Positions 34,403 through 44,092 of a stretch of DNA of 64,000 nt are shown here, in pieces; the first letter of the stretch is position 1, and every line of letters starts with the position of its first letter. The stretch is from Belnapia arida. GTDB taxonomy: Bacteria > Pseudomonadota > Alphaproteobacteria > Acetobacterales > Acetobacteraceae. The stretch spans positions 248,001 through 312,000 of the forward strand of contig NZ_JAETWB010000002.1 in the NCBI RefSeq assembly GCF_016773205.1, written 5' to 3'. The notes below the pieces were generated by a model. It had not been told where the DNA came from. It saw nothing but the letters and a program-made list of their open reading frames with translations, and did no database searches. A program made the position numbers and the translations under genes.

Positions 34403-34423
34403 CTGCCGGAATCATTCCGGCAG
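34403..34423 (-). terminator. hairpin between qor and lysR
   Basis: On the minus strand CTGCCGGAA (34423-34415), loop TGA, TTCCGGCAG (34411-34403), then GAAATTTTCC: a perfect 9-bp stem followed by a short T run. It ends the ogt-qor transcript 23 bp after the qor stop and lies only 15 bp before the lysR ATG, so it may also act as an attenuator or as a regulator-binding palindrome for LysR. Confidence 0.6.
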
Positions 34424-34445
34424 AAATGTGAAGAGTTGCGAAAGT

Positions 34446-35414
34446 CTAGACCGTGAAGACCGTGCTGCCGGTCGTCTTCCTGCTCTCCAACGCCCGATGC
34501 GCATCGGCGGCATCCTTCAGGGCGAAGGTCTGGTTCACGGCGATCTTCACGCCGCCCGACTTCACCACCTCGAACAGGTCGTTCGCCGTCGCCACCAGGT
34601 CGTCGCGCTTGGCGGTGTAGGTGTTGAGCGTCGGCCGCGTGACGTAGAGCGAGCCCTTGGCCGCCAGCACGCCAAGGTCGGTCGTGACCGGGCCCGAGGC
34701 ATTGCCGTAGCTGATCATCAGCCCGAAGGGGCGGAGGCAGTCGAGCGAGGTGGTGAAGGTGTCCTTGCCGACGCTGTCGTAGACCACGGGCAGCATCGCC
34801 CCGCCGGTAATCTCGCGAACCCGGGCCGGGACGTTCTCGCTGGTCAGCAGCGCATGATCGGCGCCGAGCGAGGTGATGAGCTGCGCCTTCTCCGGCGTCG
34901 AGACCACGCCGATCACCGTGGCGCCGAGATGCTTGGCCCACTGCACGAGGATGCTGCCGACGCCGCCGGCGGCCGCATGCACCAGGATGGTGTCGCCCGC
35001 CTTCACCGCATAGGTGCGCTTGACGAGGAACTGCGCGGTCATCCCTTGCAGCATCATCGCCGCGGCCTGGGTGAAGTCGATCCCTTCCGGGATCTTCACC
35101 AGGCGGTCAGCCGGGGCGCAGCGAGCCTCCGCATAGGCCCCGAGCGCGCCGGCATAGGCCACGCGGTCGCCGACCTTCAACTCGGTCACGCCATCGCCCA
35201 CTGCCTCGACCACGCCGGCGCCTTCCATGCCGACCGTCACCGGCATGGAAGGCGCCTTGTAGAGGCCCGTGCGGAAATAGACGTCGATATAGTTCAGCCC
35301 CACCGCATGGTGGCGCACCAGCACCTCGCCCGGCTTCGGGTCGGGCAACGGCACTTCTTCCCATATCAGCTTTTCAGGGCCGCCGTGTTCATGGACGCGG
35401 ATGGCATGGTTCAT
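34446..35414 (-). CDS. quinone oxidoreductase (zeta-crystallin-like, QorA family)
   Basis: 322 residues of the medium-chain dehydrogenase/reductase superfamily without zinc ligands. NADPH-dependent reduction of quinones. Landmarks: PGEVLVRHHAVGLNYIDVYFRTGLY, MEGAGVVEAVGDGVTELKVGDRVAY, VHAAAGGVGSILVQWAKHLGATVIG (Rossmann), and VYDSVGKDTF. It overlaps the ogt gene by 4 bp (ATGA), giving an ogt-qor operon that suggests a shared role in dealing with electrophile or alkylation stress, though this is inference. Confidence 0.94.
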   Translation of the reverse strand: MNHAIRVHEHGGPEKLIWEEVPLPDPKPGEVLVRHHAVGLNYIDVYFRTGLYKAPSMPVTVGMEGAGVVEAVGDGVTELKVGDRVAYAGALGAYAEARCAPADRLVKIPEGIDFTQAAAMMLQGMTAQFLVKRTYAVKAGDTILVHAAAGGVGSILVQWAKHLGATVIGVVSTPEKAQLITSLGADHALLTSENVPARVREITGGAMLPVVYDSVGKDTFTTSLDCLRPFGLMISYGNASGPVTTDLGVLAAKGSLYVTRPTLNTYTAKRDDLVATANDLFEVVKSGGVKIAVNQTFALKDAADAHRALESRKTTGSTVFTV

Positions 35415-35950
35415 GGCAGGGTTCCTTGCGCCGCCGTCGGCTTTTGGGAGGAAGTGCGGAACAGCGGAAGCGTTGCCGCTTCCTCGCGCGAAACCCCGCG
35501 CGCTTCAAGGGCCAGGAGGAAACGCTTGGTCGCGATCCCACCCTCCCCCGAATAGCCGCCGATTCCGCCGCCGGCCGCGACGACCCGGTGACAGGGGATG
35601 ATGATCGGGATGGGGTTCGCGCCGTTCGCCTGGCCGATGGCCCGAGGCGAGCCGCAGCCGATCTCGCGCGCGATGTCGATGTAGCTTCGCGTCTGGCCCG
35701 GCGGGATGCGGCACAGCGCCGCCCAGACGCTCTGGCGGAAGGTGCTGCCCTGCGGCGCCAGCGGCAGCTCGAACCGCACCCGTTTGCCGTCGAAATAGTC
35801 GTGCAACTGCGCCGCTGCCTCCCGCAGCAGCGGCGTCGGAGCCGGATTGCCGGCACCATAGGCCCGGCCCCAGTCGAGGGCCAGGATGGCGCCACCCTCC
35901 TCGAAGACTGTGATCTCGCCGAGAGGCGAATGCATGGTCAGGTACGACAT
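35411..35950 (-). CDS. ogt: methylated-DNA--[protein]-cysteine S-methyltransferase
   Basis: 179 residues from ATG 35950. A suicide repair protein that takes alkyl groups from O6-alkylguanine. The active-site PCHRVV, the preceding GQANGANPIPIIIPCHR block and the N-terminal LGEITVFEEGG are diagnostic. The helix-turn-helix with the Arg finger is in GQTRSYIDIAREIG. A second ATG at 35935 is possible. It is first in the operon with the quinone oxidoreductase. Confidence 0.94.
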   Translation of the reverse strand: MSYLTMHSPLGEITVFEEGGAILALDWGRAYGAGNPAPTPLLREAAAQLHDYFDGKRVRFELPLAPQGSTFRQSVWAALCRIPPGQTRSYIDIAREIGCGSPRAIGQANGANPIPIIIPCHRVVAAGGGIGGYSGEGGIATKRFLLALEARGVSREEAATLPLFRTSSQKPTAAQGTLP

Positions 35951-36055
35951 GACGGGAGCATGCCACACCGCGGCCGGGGCGTCGTCAAGCGCACGGCCCT
36001 GGCCGCCGGGGGGTGCCGCCGCTACATGAGGGGAGATTGTCAGGAAGCCTGCCCC

Positions 36056-36415
36056 ATGGCTGAACTCGCCGACCCGCCGCCCTATTTCCGCGCCCATGTC
36101 TTCGTCTGCTGCAACCGCCGGCCGGAGGGGCATCGCCGCGGCTCCTGTGCCGCCCGCGGCAGCGAGGCGCTGCGCGACTACATGAAGGTCCGCGCCAAGG
36201 AACTCGGCCTGGAGGGCGTCCGCATCAATCAGGCCGGCTGCCTCGATCGCTGTGAATTCGGCCCCGCCATGGTCATCTATCCCGAAGGTATCTGGTACCG
36301 GCCGCAGACCCGGGAGGATATCGACGAGATCCTCACCGCTCATCTCCAGGAGGGCGGCCGTGTCCCGCGCCTGATGCTGACGGAAAAGGACGTTCCTCCC
36401 CCCAAGCATGCCTGA
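36056..36415 (+). CDS. (2Fe-2S) thioredoxin-like ferredoxin
   Basis: 119 residues. Thioredoxin-fold ferredoxin of the Shethna/NuoE-like type: HVFVCCNRRPEGHRRGSC supplies the first cysteines and INQAGCLDRCEFGPAMVIYPEGIWY the second pair, giving a [2Fe-2S] site in the C-x(11,12)-C ... C-x3-C pattern. Short acidic/Pro C-terminus (VPPPKHA). It overlaps mnmE by 8 bp; the pairing suggests electron supply for a nearby reaction, but the partner is unknown. Confidence 0.88.
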   Translation: MAELADPPPYFRAHVFVCCNRRPEGHRRGSCAARGSEALRDYMKVRAKELGLEGVRINQAGCLDRCEFGPAMVIYPEGIWYRPQTREDIDEILTAHLQEGGRVPRLMLTEKDVPPPKHA

Positions 36416-37703
36416 CGACGTCATCTTCGCGCTGGCCTCCGGCGCCGGCCGGGCCGCCGTGGCTGTGCTGCGCCTCTCCGGCCCTGGCACCGGCGCCGTG
36501 GTGCAAGCCCTGGCTGGCCGCCTGCCGCCGCCCCGCCACGCCTCCCTCCGCCGCCTCCGCCACAAGGGCGAGTTGCTGGATGAGGCGCTGGTTCTTTGGT
36601 TTCCCGGCCCCGCCAGCTACACCGGCGAGGACAGCGCCGAGTTCCATCTCCATGGCGGCCCTGCCGTCCTCGCCGGCGTCGCCGAGGCGCTGGTCTCTAC
36701 CGGCGCCCGCCCAGCCGAACCCGGCGAGTTCACCCGCCGCGCCTTCGTCAACGGCAAGCTCGACCTGACCGCGGCCGAGGGCATTGCCGACCTCATCGCT
36801 GCTGAGACGGCCGGCCAGCGCCGCCAGGCCCTGCGCCAGGCCGGCGGTGCCCTCGCCACGCTCTATGAGGACTGGACGGCGCGCCTGACCGCCCTGCTGG
36901 CCCGCCAGGAAGCCTTCATCGAATTCGAGGAGGAGGACCTTCCCTCCGGTCTCGACGACGCCGTCGCCATTGCCGCGACGACACTGCGCACCGAGATCGC
37001 CACCCATCTCGCCGATGGCGGCCGCGGCGAGCGCCTGCGCGAGGGGCTGCACATCGCCATCCTCGGCGCCCCGAACGCCGGCAAATCCTCCTTGCTGAAC
37101 GCCCTCGTCGGCCGCGAGGCCGCCATCGTCTCCGCCCGCGCCGGCACGACGCGCGACGTGGTGGAAGCCCGTCTCGACCTCGCCGGCATCCCCGTCACCC
37201 TCGCCGACACCGCCGGCCTTCGCGACGCCACCGACGAGATCGAGGCCGAGGGCATCCGCCGCGCCCGCCGCCGTGCCGAGCAAGCGGACCTCCTCCTCCT
37301 CCTCTTCGCCGCGGACCAGCCGCCGGATGCCGAAACCCTCGCTTGGCACCGACCCAATGCGCTGGTCGTCCACAGCAAGTCCGACCTCGGCCCCGTCCCG
37401 TCCGATGGCCTCCCCGTCTCCGCCCATACAGGCGAAGGCCTCCCCGCCCTCCGTGCCCGCCTCGAAGCCGAGGCCTTGTCCCGCGCCGGAACAACGGCCG
37501 AAACCCTTCTGACTCGCCCCCGCCACCGCGCCGCCTTGCAGGACGCTCTCGCCTGGCTCGACACCCTGCCCTCCGCCCCTCTCCCCGAACTCCGCGCCGA
37601 AGCCCTGCGCGCCGCCCTCCGCGCCATCGGCCGCATCACCGGCCGGGTGGGTGTCGAGGCGGTGCTCGACGTTGTCTTCGGCGAATTCTGCATCGGAAAA
37701 TAA
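36408..37703 (+). CDS. mnmE: tRNA modification GTPase MnmE
   Basis: 431 residues. With MnmG it makes 5-carboxymethylaminomethyl groups on the wobble uridine of some tRNAs. N-terminal tetrahydrofolate-binding domain with YTGEDSAEFHLHGG; helical domain; G domain with GAPNAGKSSLLNAL (G1), SARAGTTRDVVEA (G2), ADTAGL (G3); and the C-terminal FCIGK, where the Cys is functionally important. It is the first of the mnmE/mnmG/rsmG/parAB origin-region group, overlapping the ferredoxin gene. Confidence 0.97.
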   Translation: MPDDVIFALASGAGRAAVAVLRLSGPGTGAVVQALAGRLPPPRHASLRRLRHKGELLDEALVLWFPGPASYTGEDSAEFHLHGGPAVLAGVAEALVSTGARPAEPGEFTRRAFVNGKLDLTAAEGIADLIAAETAGQRRQALRQAGGALATLYEDWTARLTALLARQEAFIEFEEEDLPSGLDDAVAIAATTLRTEIATHLADGGRGERLREGLHIAILGAPNAGKSSLLNALVGREAAIVSARAGTTRDVVEARLDLAGIPVTLADTAGLRDATDEIEAEGIRRARRRAEQADLLLLLFAADQPPDAETLAWHRPNALVVHSKSDLGPVPSDGLPVSAHTGEGLPALRARLEAEALSRAGTTAETLLTRPRHRAALQDALAWLDTLPSAPLPELRAEALRAALRAIGRITGRVGVEAVLDVVFGEFCIGK

Positions 37704-37704
37704 G

Positions 37705-38319
37705 ATGGACGACGACCTCCGCGCCGCCTGGACCCGACATGCCGCTGCCCGCCAGCGCTTCCTGGAGATGGCTGCCCACGTCGTGCCGCCCGCGAAGCTG
37801 GCTGAGCAGGCCCGTCGCCTGGGGCTGCAGCTCGACCGGGAGCTCGCGCAGGTCGGTGAGGAGGAACTGGCCTATGCCATCGACCTTGCCATCTATGCAG
37901 CACCGCCCGGCCGCAGCCGTGCCATCGACCGCATCGCTCGCCAGCATGCCAGGCTGACCACCGAAGCGGCTCTTGTGCTCAACGCCCTCAGCCATGCCTG
38001 GCTGTCCATCTTCCGCGTCGAGGACAACCATCCCGATGCCGGGTTGCTGCTGGAAGACACCTTGCTCGGCGGCCAGGTCTGGGTTCTCGACGAGGGTCTG
38101 GCCGAAGCGGCCGAGCCTGGCAGCATCGTCGCTACCCGTCTTGGTCGCGTCCATGGCTATGCAATCACGACCGGCGTCCATCTGGTGCTCGACGAACCCG
38201 CCCTTGCCAGCATCCGCGAGGTTCTGGCGCGCGGCGGCCTCGCCCCCGCCGAGTTGCTGGAAGACACCCGCTTCACCGAAGGCCTCTGGCGCCGCGCCTT
38301 GGGCTTCGGCCCTGGCTGA
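37705..38319 (+). CDS. hypothetical protein between mnmE and mnmG
   Basis: 204 residues; family not recognised. Soluble, helix-rich first half (RHAAARQRFLEMAAHVVPPAKLAEQARRLG) followed by a beta-rich half with DAGLLLEDTLLGGQVWVLDEGLAEAA and ATRLGRVHGYAITTGVHLVLD. The second half looks like a small beta barrel that repeats a L-LED-T-L motif at two places. It starts 1 bp after mnmE and is followed 21 bp later by mnmG, so it is almost certainly co-transcribed with them. Confidence 0.75.
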   Translation: MDDDLRAAWTRHAAARQRFLEMAAHVVPPAKLAEQARRLGLQLDRELAQVGEEELAYAIDLAIYAAPPGRSRAIDRIARQHARLTTEAALVLNALSHAWLSIFRVEDNHPDAGLLLEDTLLGGQVWVLDEGLAEAAEPGSIVATRLGRVHGYAITTGVHLVLDEPALASIREVLARGGLAPAELLEDTRFTEGLWRRALGFGPG

Positions 38320-38340
38320 GTTTTGCGCTATACGCCCTGA

Positions 38341-40212
38341 ATGTTCGACACGACATGCGATGTGGCGGTGATCGGCGGCGGCCATGCCGGTTGCGAGGCC
38401 GCGGCGGCCGCCGCCCGATGCGGCGTCCAGACCCTGCTGCTGACCCACAGGCTTGAGACCATCGGCGAGATGTCCTGCAACCCGGCCATCGGTGGCATCG
38501 GGAAAGGACATCTGGTGCGCGAGATCGACGCTCTCGATGGCCTCATGGCCCGCGCCGCAGATGCCGCTGGCATCCATTTCAAGCTACTCAACCGCAGCAA
38601 GGGCCCCGCCGTCCGTGGCCCCCGCGCTCAAGCCGACCGCCGCCTGTATCGCCAGGCGATGCAGGCTCTGCTGCGCGCCACCCCCAGCCTCGAACTCCTG
38701 GCCGAGGCCGCCGAAGACCTTCTCTTTGATTCAGCCGGTCGCATCGCCGGAGTAGTGACGGCATCCGGCCGCCGCATCGGCGCCGGTGCCGTCGTCATCA
38801 CCACCGGCACTTTTCTCCGTGGCGAGATCCACATCGGCGAACGCCGTATCGCCGCCGGTCGCGCCGGTGAAGCTGCCTCGATCGGCCTCGCTGAATCCCT
38901 ACGCCGCCTCGGCCTGCCTCTTGGCCGGCTGAAGACCGGCACGCCCCCTCGCCTCGACGGCCGCAGCATCGACTGGGCCAGCCTAGAGGCTCAGCCCGGC
39001 GATGACCCGCCCGAGCCCCTCTCATGGCTCACTAAGCACATCGGCAACCGCCAGATCGCCTGCGCCATCACCGCGACTACGCCCGAGACCCATACGCTGA
39101 TCCGCGCCAACCTGCATCGTAGCGCCGTCTACGGCGGCCGCATCTCGGGCACCGGCCCGCGCTACTGCCCTTCCATTGAGGACAAGGTGGTCCGCTTCGC
39201 CGAGCGCCAGCGCCATCAGATCTTCCTCGAGCCTGAGGGTCTGGACGACGACACCGTCTACCCCAACGGCATTTCGACGAGCCTGCCGGAGGAGGTTCAG
39301 GCTGTGCTGCTCGCCTCCATTCCCGGTCTGCAGCGCGCTCGCATCCTCCGCCCCGGCTACGCCATCGAGTACGACTTCGTCGACCCTCGTTCACTCCTGC
39401 CGACGCTGGAGCTGCGCATGAGTCCCGGCCTTTTCCTTGCCGGACAGATCAACGGTACTACAGGCTATGAAGAAGCTGCCGCCCAGGGCCTGATGGCCGG
39501 CCTCAACGCTGCATGCCGCGCTGCTGGCAGCGTGCCCGACCGCATCCTCACCCGAGGTGAGGCCTATACGGGGGTGCTGATCGACGACCTCGTGCTGCAA
39601 GGCGTGACTGAGCCCTATCGCATGCTGACGGCTCGCTCCGAATACCGGCTGGCCTTGCGCGCCGACAACGCCGGCCTCCGCTTGACCGATCATGGCCTCG
39701 CCTGGGGCTGTGTCGGTTCCGAGCGCGCGGCCCTCCACGCCCGTTTCAAACTGGAGGTGGCGGATGCCATGGCTCGCGCCCGCGAGGATGGCCGTACTCC
39801 TGCCCAATATGCCGCAGCCGGCATTGCCGTGAACCAAGATGGGCGCTGGCGCTCCACCATGGACGTGCTTGCCCTGCCCGTAGTCTCTGCCGCTGATGCC
39901 GAACGCGTCTTTCCCTGGCTCCGCGAGCTGTCTTCCAAGGTTCGCGCTGAGTTGGATGCCCAGGCTCTGTACGCTCCCTATCTGGAGCGCCAGTCAGCAG
40001 AGCTTCGCATTCTGGAGCGGGAGGAGAAGCTCTCCATTCCTGGAGCCTTGGAGTTTGCCGACATCCCTGGCCTCTCCGCTGAGATGTGCCAGCGTCTCGC
40101 TGCCTCCCGCCCTCCCACGTTGGGCAGCGCGGGCCGCATTCCTGGCATCACGCCAGCCGCCCTTGCTGCCCTCGCTGTTCATCTCCGCCGGGTGGAAGCG
40201 CGTTTCACGTGA
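38341..40212 (+). CDS. mnmG: tRNA uridine 5-carboxymethylaminomethyl modification enzyme MnmG
   Basis: 623 residues, FAD-dependent partner of MnmE. FAD-binding [20 protein letters not shown] at the N-terminus, [29 protein letters not shown], the NGIST block and the [24 protein letters not shown] signature are all present; the C-terminal helical domain ends normally. Its last codons form the first parS site (40201-40216), so the end of the protein (RRVEARFT) is constrained by a DNA-binding site. It overlaps rsmG by 4 bp. Confidence 0.97.
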   Translation: MFDTTCDVAVIGGGHAGCEAAAAAARCGVQTLLLTHRLETIGEMSCNPAIGGIGKGHLVREIDALDGLMARAADAAGIHFKLLNRSKGPAVRGPRAQADRRLYRQAMQALLRATPSLELLAEAAEDLLFDSAGRIAGVVTASGRRIGAGAVVITTGTFLRGEIHIGERRIAAGRAGEAASIGLAESLRRLGLPLGRLKTGTPPRLDGRSIDWASLEAQPGDDPPEPLSWLTKHIGNRQIACAITATTPETHTLIRANLHRSAVYGGRISGTGPRYCPSIEDKVVRFAERQRHQIFLEPEGLDDDTVYPNGISTSLPEEVQAVLLASIPGLQRARILRPGYAIEYDFVDPRSLLPTLELRMSPGLFLAGQINGTTGYEEAAAQGLMAGLNAACRAAGSVPDRILTRGEAYTGVLIDDLVLQGVTEPYRMLTARSEYRLALRADNAGLRLTDHGLAWGCVGSERAALHARFKLEVADAMARAREDGRTPAQYAAAGIAVNQDGRWRSTMDVLALPVVSAADAERVFPWLRELSSKVRAELDAQALYAPYLERQSAELRILEREEKLSIPGALEFADIPGLSAEMCQRLAASRPPTLGSAGRIPGITPAALAALAVHLRRVEARFT

Positions 40213-40216
40213 AACA
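40201..40216. promoter_or_regulatory. parS: parS site 1
   Basis: CGTTTCACGTGAAACA, 15 of 16 bases identical to the canonical palindrome TGTTTCACGTGAAACA bound by ParB. It straddles the mnmG stop and rsmG start, 590 bp before parA. Confidence 0.9.
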
Positions 40217-40228
40217 GGCTCTCCCAAG

Positions 40229-40244
40229 CGTTCCACGTGAAACG
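40229..40244. promoter_or_regulatory. parS: parS site 2
   Basis: CGTTCCACGTGAAACG: 13 of 16 positions match TGTTTCACGTGAAACA (14 of 16 if the variable fifth base is allowed). It is 12 bp downstream of parS site 1, inside rsmG, so ParB could load at a paired site. Confidence 0.8.
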
Positions 40245-40788
40245 GAAGCGCCATTGCAGGACTATCTTGCCCTACTGCTCCGCTGGAACACCCGTATCAA
40301 CCTCGTCGCCAAAGCGGAGGCCAGAACGCTCTGGGCCCGCCACATCCTCGATTCCGCCCAACTTGCCCCGCTTATTCCTGAAACGCCCGGTCCCCTAATC
40401 GATCTTGGCTCCGGCGCCGGCCTTCCAGGCCTTGTCCTGGCTTTGCTGAGCGGCCGCGAAACCCATCTCGTCGAATCCGACCGGCGGAAATGCGCCTTCT
40501 TGCAGGAAGCCGCCCGCCTTCTTGGTCTTACCAAGCTGACCATTCACCCAACCCGCATCGAAGAAACGGCTTCCCTTCCCCCTGCCGCCATTCTCACGGC
40601 CCGCGCCCTTGCACCCCTCCCTATCCTCCTCACCCATGCTCATCGCATCCTTGCCCCCGACGGCGTCGCCCTCTTTCCCAAAGGCCGGACTGCCACGGAT
40701 GAATTGACGGCTGCCGCCCTGCACTGGACTATGCGCACCGAGCGGTTCCAAAGCCGCACAGACCCCGATTCCACCATCCTCCGGCTCA

Positions 40789-41603
<815 letters not shown>

Positions 41604-41607
<4 letters not shown>

Positions 41608-42446
41608 AATCCCCCCGTCTCGGCCGTGGCCTCTCTGCCCTGCTTGGGGATGCCCCCAGCCAAGCCCCTGCCGTCGGCGAGGCCCTTCGCACCCTCCCCA
41701 TCGAGATGCTGGAGCCAGGCCCCTTTCAACCCCGTGGTCCGATGGAGCCTGCCGCCTTGCAGGAACTGGCGGAGAGCATGCGGGAACATGGCGTCCTTCA
41801 GCCGATTCTGGTTCGCGAGAAACCCGGCCAAGCCGGCCATTACCAGATCATTGGTGGCGAGCGCCGCTGGCGTGCGGCCCAACTTGTCCCCCTGCACGAC
41901 GTCCCCGTTGTCATCCGGAACCTTGGTGACCGCGAGGCCATGGCCGCCGGCCTGGTGGAGAACCTCCAGCGCCAGGACCTCAACGCCCTGGAGGAAGCCG
42001 AAGGCTACCGCCGCCTGTTGGAGGAATTCGGCCTTACCCAAGACAAGCTCGGCCAGGCCGTCGGCAAGAGCCGCAGCCATGTCGCCAACACCCTCCGCCT
42101 GTTGGCGCTGCCCGACCGGGTACGGGAGTTGCTGCGCGACGGCGCCCTCACCGCGGGCCATGCGCGCGCCCTGCTGACGGCGCCCGACCCCATCGGCCTC
42201 GCGCTGCAGATCGTCGATCGTGGCCTCAACGTCCGTCAGGCGGAAGCTCTCGCCGCTGCCAAGCCGCGAGACCCTGCCGAGCCTCCCGCCCGTGCCGAAC
42301 CCGAAGTCGCCGCCCTGGAACGCAAACTGTCGGAGCGCCTTGGCCTTCGCATCAACATCCGCAGCAGTGGCCGCGGCGGCCAGGTGACGATCGCCTACCG
42401 CGATCTCGACCAGCTCGATGGCCTGATCCGCCTCCTGCAAGGCTAG
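41604..42446 (+). CDS. parB: chromosome partitioning protein ParB
   Basis: 280 residues. CTP-dependent DNA clamp that binds parS. N-terminal [12 protein letters not shown] (ParA-interacting), the NTPase motifs QPRGPMEP (box I) and IIGGERRWRAAQ (GERRxRA, box II), HTH with QDKLGQAVGKSRSHVANTLRLLALP, and C-terminal dimerisation domain ending IAYRDLDQLDGLIRLLQG. All functional parts are intact. It overlaps parA by 4 bp and is followed by a 63-bp gap with a small hairpin (GGGC-GAA-GCCC, 42496-42506). Confidence 0.97.
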
Positions 42447-42509
42447 GTCAGGGTTTCCAAAGACCCTTCGCCTTCGGTGGGGTGACTGCGAGGAAGGGCG
42501 AAGCCCCTC

Positions 42510-43529
42510 TCAACGCCTTGCCGCCGCCTGCCTTGCCAATCCGGTGACGGCGTTCCGCGCCACCACCTCGCTCGGAATGCCGGTTGTCTTCGTCCGCCTC
42601 TCGGCTTCCAGCAGCGCCACCCCCGCCGCCTCCAGAGCCTCCGGCCGCCACAGCCGCAGCGCCCGCTCAAAGGCCGGCTTGTGGCGGAAGAAGACCGGCG
42701 GCCGCAATCCGTCCACCGCCGCCGAAGCCGCCGCTCCAGCTGCTATGGCGAGTGAGGCCAGATGCAGCCGCTGCACATGCCGCAGCGCCGCCCGTACCAC
42801 CTGCACCGCATTCGCTCCCTCGGCGAAGGCCGTGGCGAGCGCGCGGTCGGCCACTGCCGTCTCCCCCGTCATGGCTGCCATCAGCGCTTCTTCCAGGTCG
42901 AGCGCGGAGCCTTCGGCAATGCAGGCCAGCACATCCTCCGGCGTCACCCGCCCGCCGGCGCCGACGAAAAGCGCCAGCTTCTCCAGCTCTCGCCGCAGCA
43001 GCATCCGGTCCTCGCCCAGACGCTGCACCATCCACTCGATAGCCGCCGGCTCGGCCGAGACGCCCAGTTCCTGCAGGATATGCCCGATGGAATTCGCTAG
43101 CTCCGCCCCCCGTTCCCGGTAGCAGGCGATCACCGCCCCCTGCGCCGAGCCCTCAGTGGCCTTGTAGAGCGCGCTGCTGGTCCGCAGCTCCGGCGCCTCC
43201 AGCACGACGAGCCCTGGTCCTGGCCCCGCCAGCGCTGCCTTGGCCGCCGCCACCGGCGCTGCGCCATCACCGATGTCACGAACACGGACGAGGCACCGTC
43301 CCCCCGTCAGCGGCGAGCTGGCGGCTTCCATGGCGAGTTGACCGGGGCTCCGCAACGCCTCCCGCCCCAACTCCACCAATCGCAGCGCATCGCCCTCGGC
43401 GACGCGCCGTACCAGCGTCTCGGCCCGCTCGCGGATCAGCCCGGGATCGTCGCCATGCAGCAGCACCACCCGGCACCCACCAGGGTCGGCGAGGAAGGCT
43501 GAAACCCGCCTTGCGTCGAGCTTCGTCAT
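42510..43529 (-). CDS. holA: DNA polymerase III subunit delta
   Basis: 339 residues. The clamp-loader delta subunit opens the beta clamp. The family pattern is seen: RVVLLHGDDPGLIRERAETLVRRV at the N-terminus (degenerate Walker region), SLDLEEALMAAM and the C-terminal helical collar. It is convergent with parB and shares a 1-bp junction with lptE on the minus strand (stop/start TGATG type), forming leuS-lptE-holA, a conserved alphaproteobacterial order. Confidence 0.93.
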   Translation of the reverse strand: MTKLDARRVSAFLADPGGCRVVLLHGDDPGLIRERAETLVRRVAEGDALRLVELGREALRSPGQLAMEAASSPLTGGRCLVRVRDIGDGAAPVAAAKAALAGPGPGLVVLEAPELRTSSALYKATEGSAQGAVIACYRERGAELANSIGHILQELGVSAEPAAIEWMVQRLGEDRMLLRRELEKLALFVGAGGRVTPEDVLACIAEGSALDLEEALMAAMTGETAVADRALATAFAEGANAVQVVRAALRHVQRLHLASLAIAAGAAASAAVDGLRPPVFFRHKPAFERALRLWRPEALEAAGVALLEAERRTKTTGIPSEVVARNAVTGLARQAAARR

Positions 43530-44092
43530 CAGCCCGTCGCCTGCTGCTCCTTCTGCCGGCGCAGCGCCATCGCCACCTGACGTGCAACCTCGTCGGAGAG
43601 GTCATCCATCAGCCGGGTCAGCGCGGCGTCGCGTGAGGTGTCAGCCGAGAAGAATTGCAGGTCCGGGATGTTGAAGGAATCGAGCGTCCGATACGGGATG
43701 CCCGAAGCTGCGATCCGCTGCGACGGCACGGCCAGGGTATTGAGGTTCCAATTGCCATTGACAGTGAAGCGGATGCGGGTCGGCGTGCCATCCTGCCGGT
43801 AGCCCAGCACTTCCACCCCAAGATCGAAGCTGACGTTGAGCAGATACCGCGCCGGCGTCCCCGGCACGGTCTCCTCCATCCGCCGTTGCAGGCTGCGCCG
43901 CAGCAGCTGCCCCGTACGCTCGTAGAGCGGCCCGATCCGCACCGCGGCCAGTTCCGCCTCGAGGTCTGCCTCGCTGCCGTCCTCGGCCGTGATCGGTCCG
44001 TAGAGCGGGCGGAAGCCGCAGGCCGAGAGGCCGAACAGCCCCCCGAGCAGACCACGCCTAGACCACGAAATTGACGACACGTCCCGGGACAT
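43529..44092 (-). CDS. lptE: LPS-assembly lipoprotein LptE
   Basis: 187 residues. LptE plugs the LptD outer membrane barrel for LPS insertion. A lipoprotein signal with twin Arg ([16 protein letters not shown]) and lipid-bearing Cys25 is followed by GFRPLYGP, the standard start of LptE, and RTLLGGSG-like beta-rich sequence ending in a helical region ([15 protein letters not shown]). The start at 44092 overlaps the end of leuS by 35 bp; there is no later suitable ATG before the signal peptide. Confidence 0.9.
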   Translation of the reverse strand: MSRDVSSISWSRRGLLGGLFGLSACGFRPLYGPITAEDGSEADLEAELAAVRIGPLYERTGQLLRRSLQRRMEETVPGTPARYLLNVSFDLGVEVLGYRQDGTPTRIRFTVNGNWNLNTLAVPSQRIAASGIPYRTLDSFNIPDLQFFSADTSRDAALTRLMDDLSDEVARQVAMALRRQKEQQATG

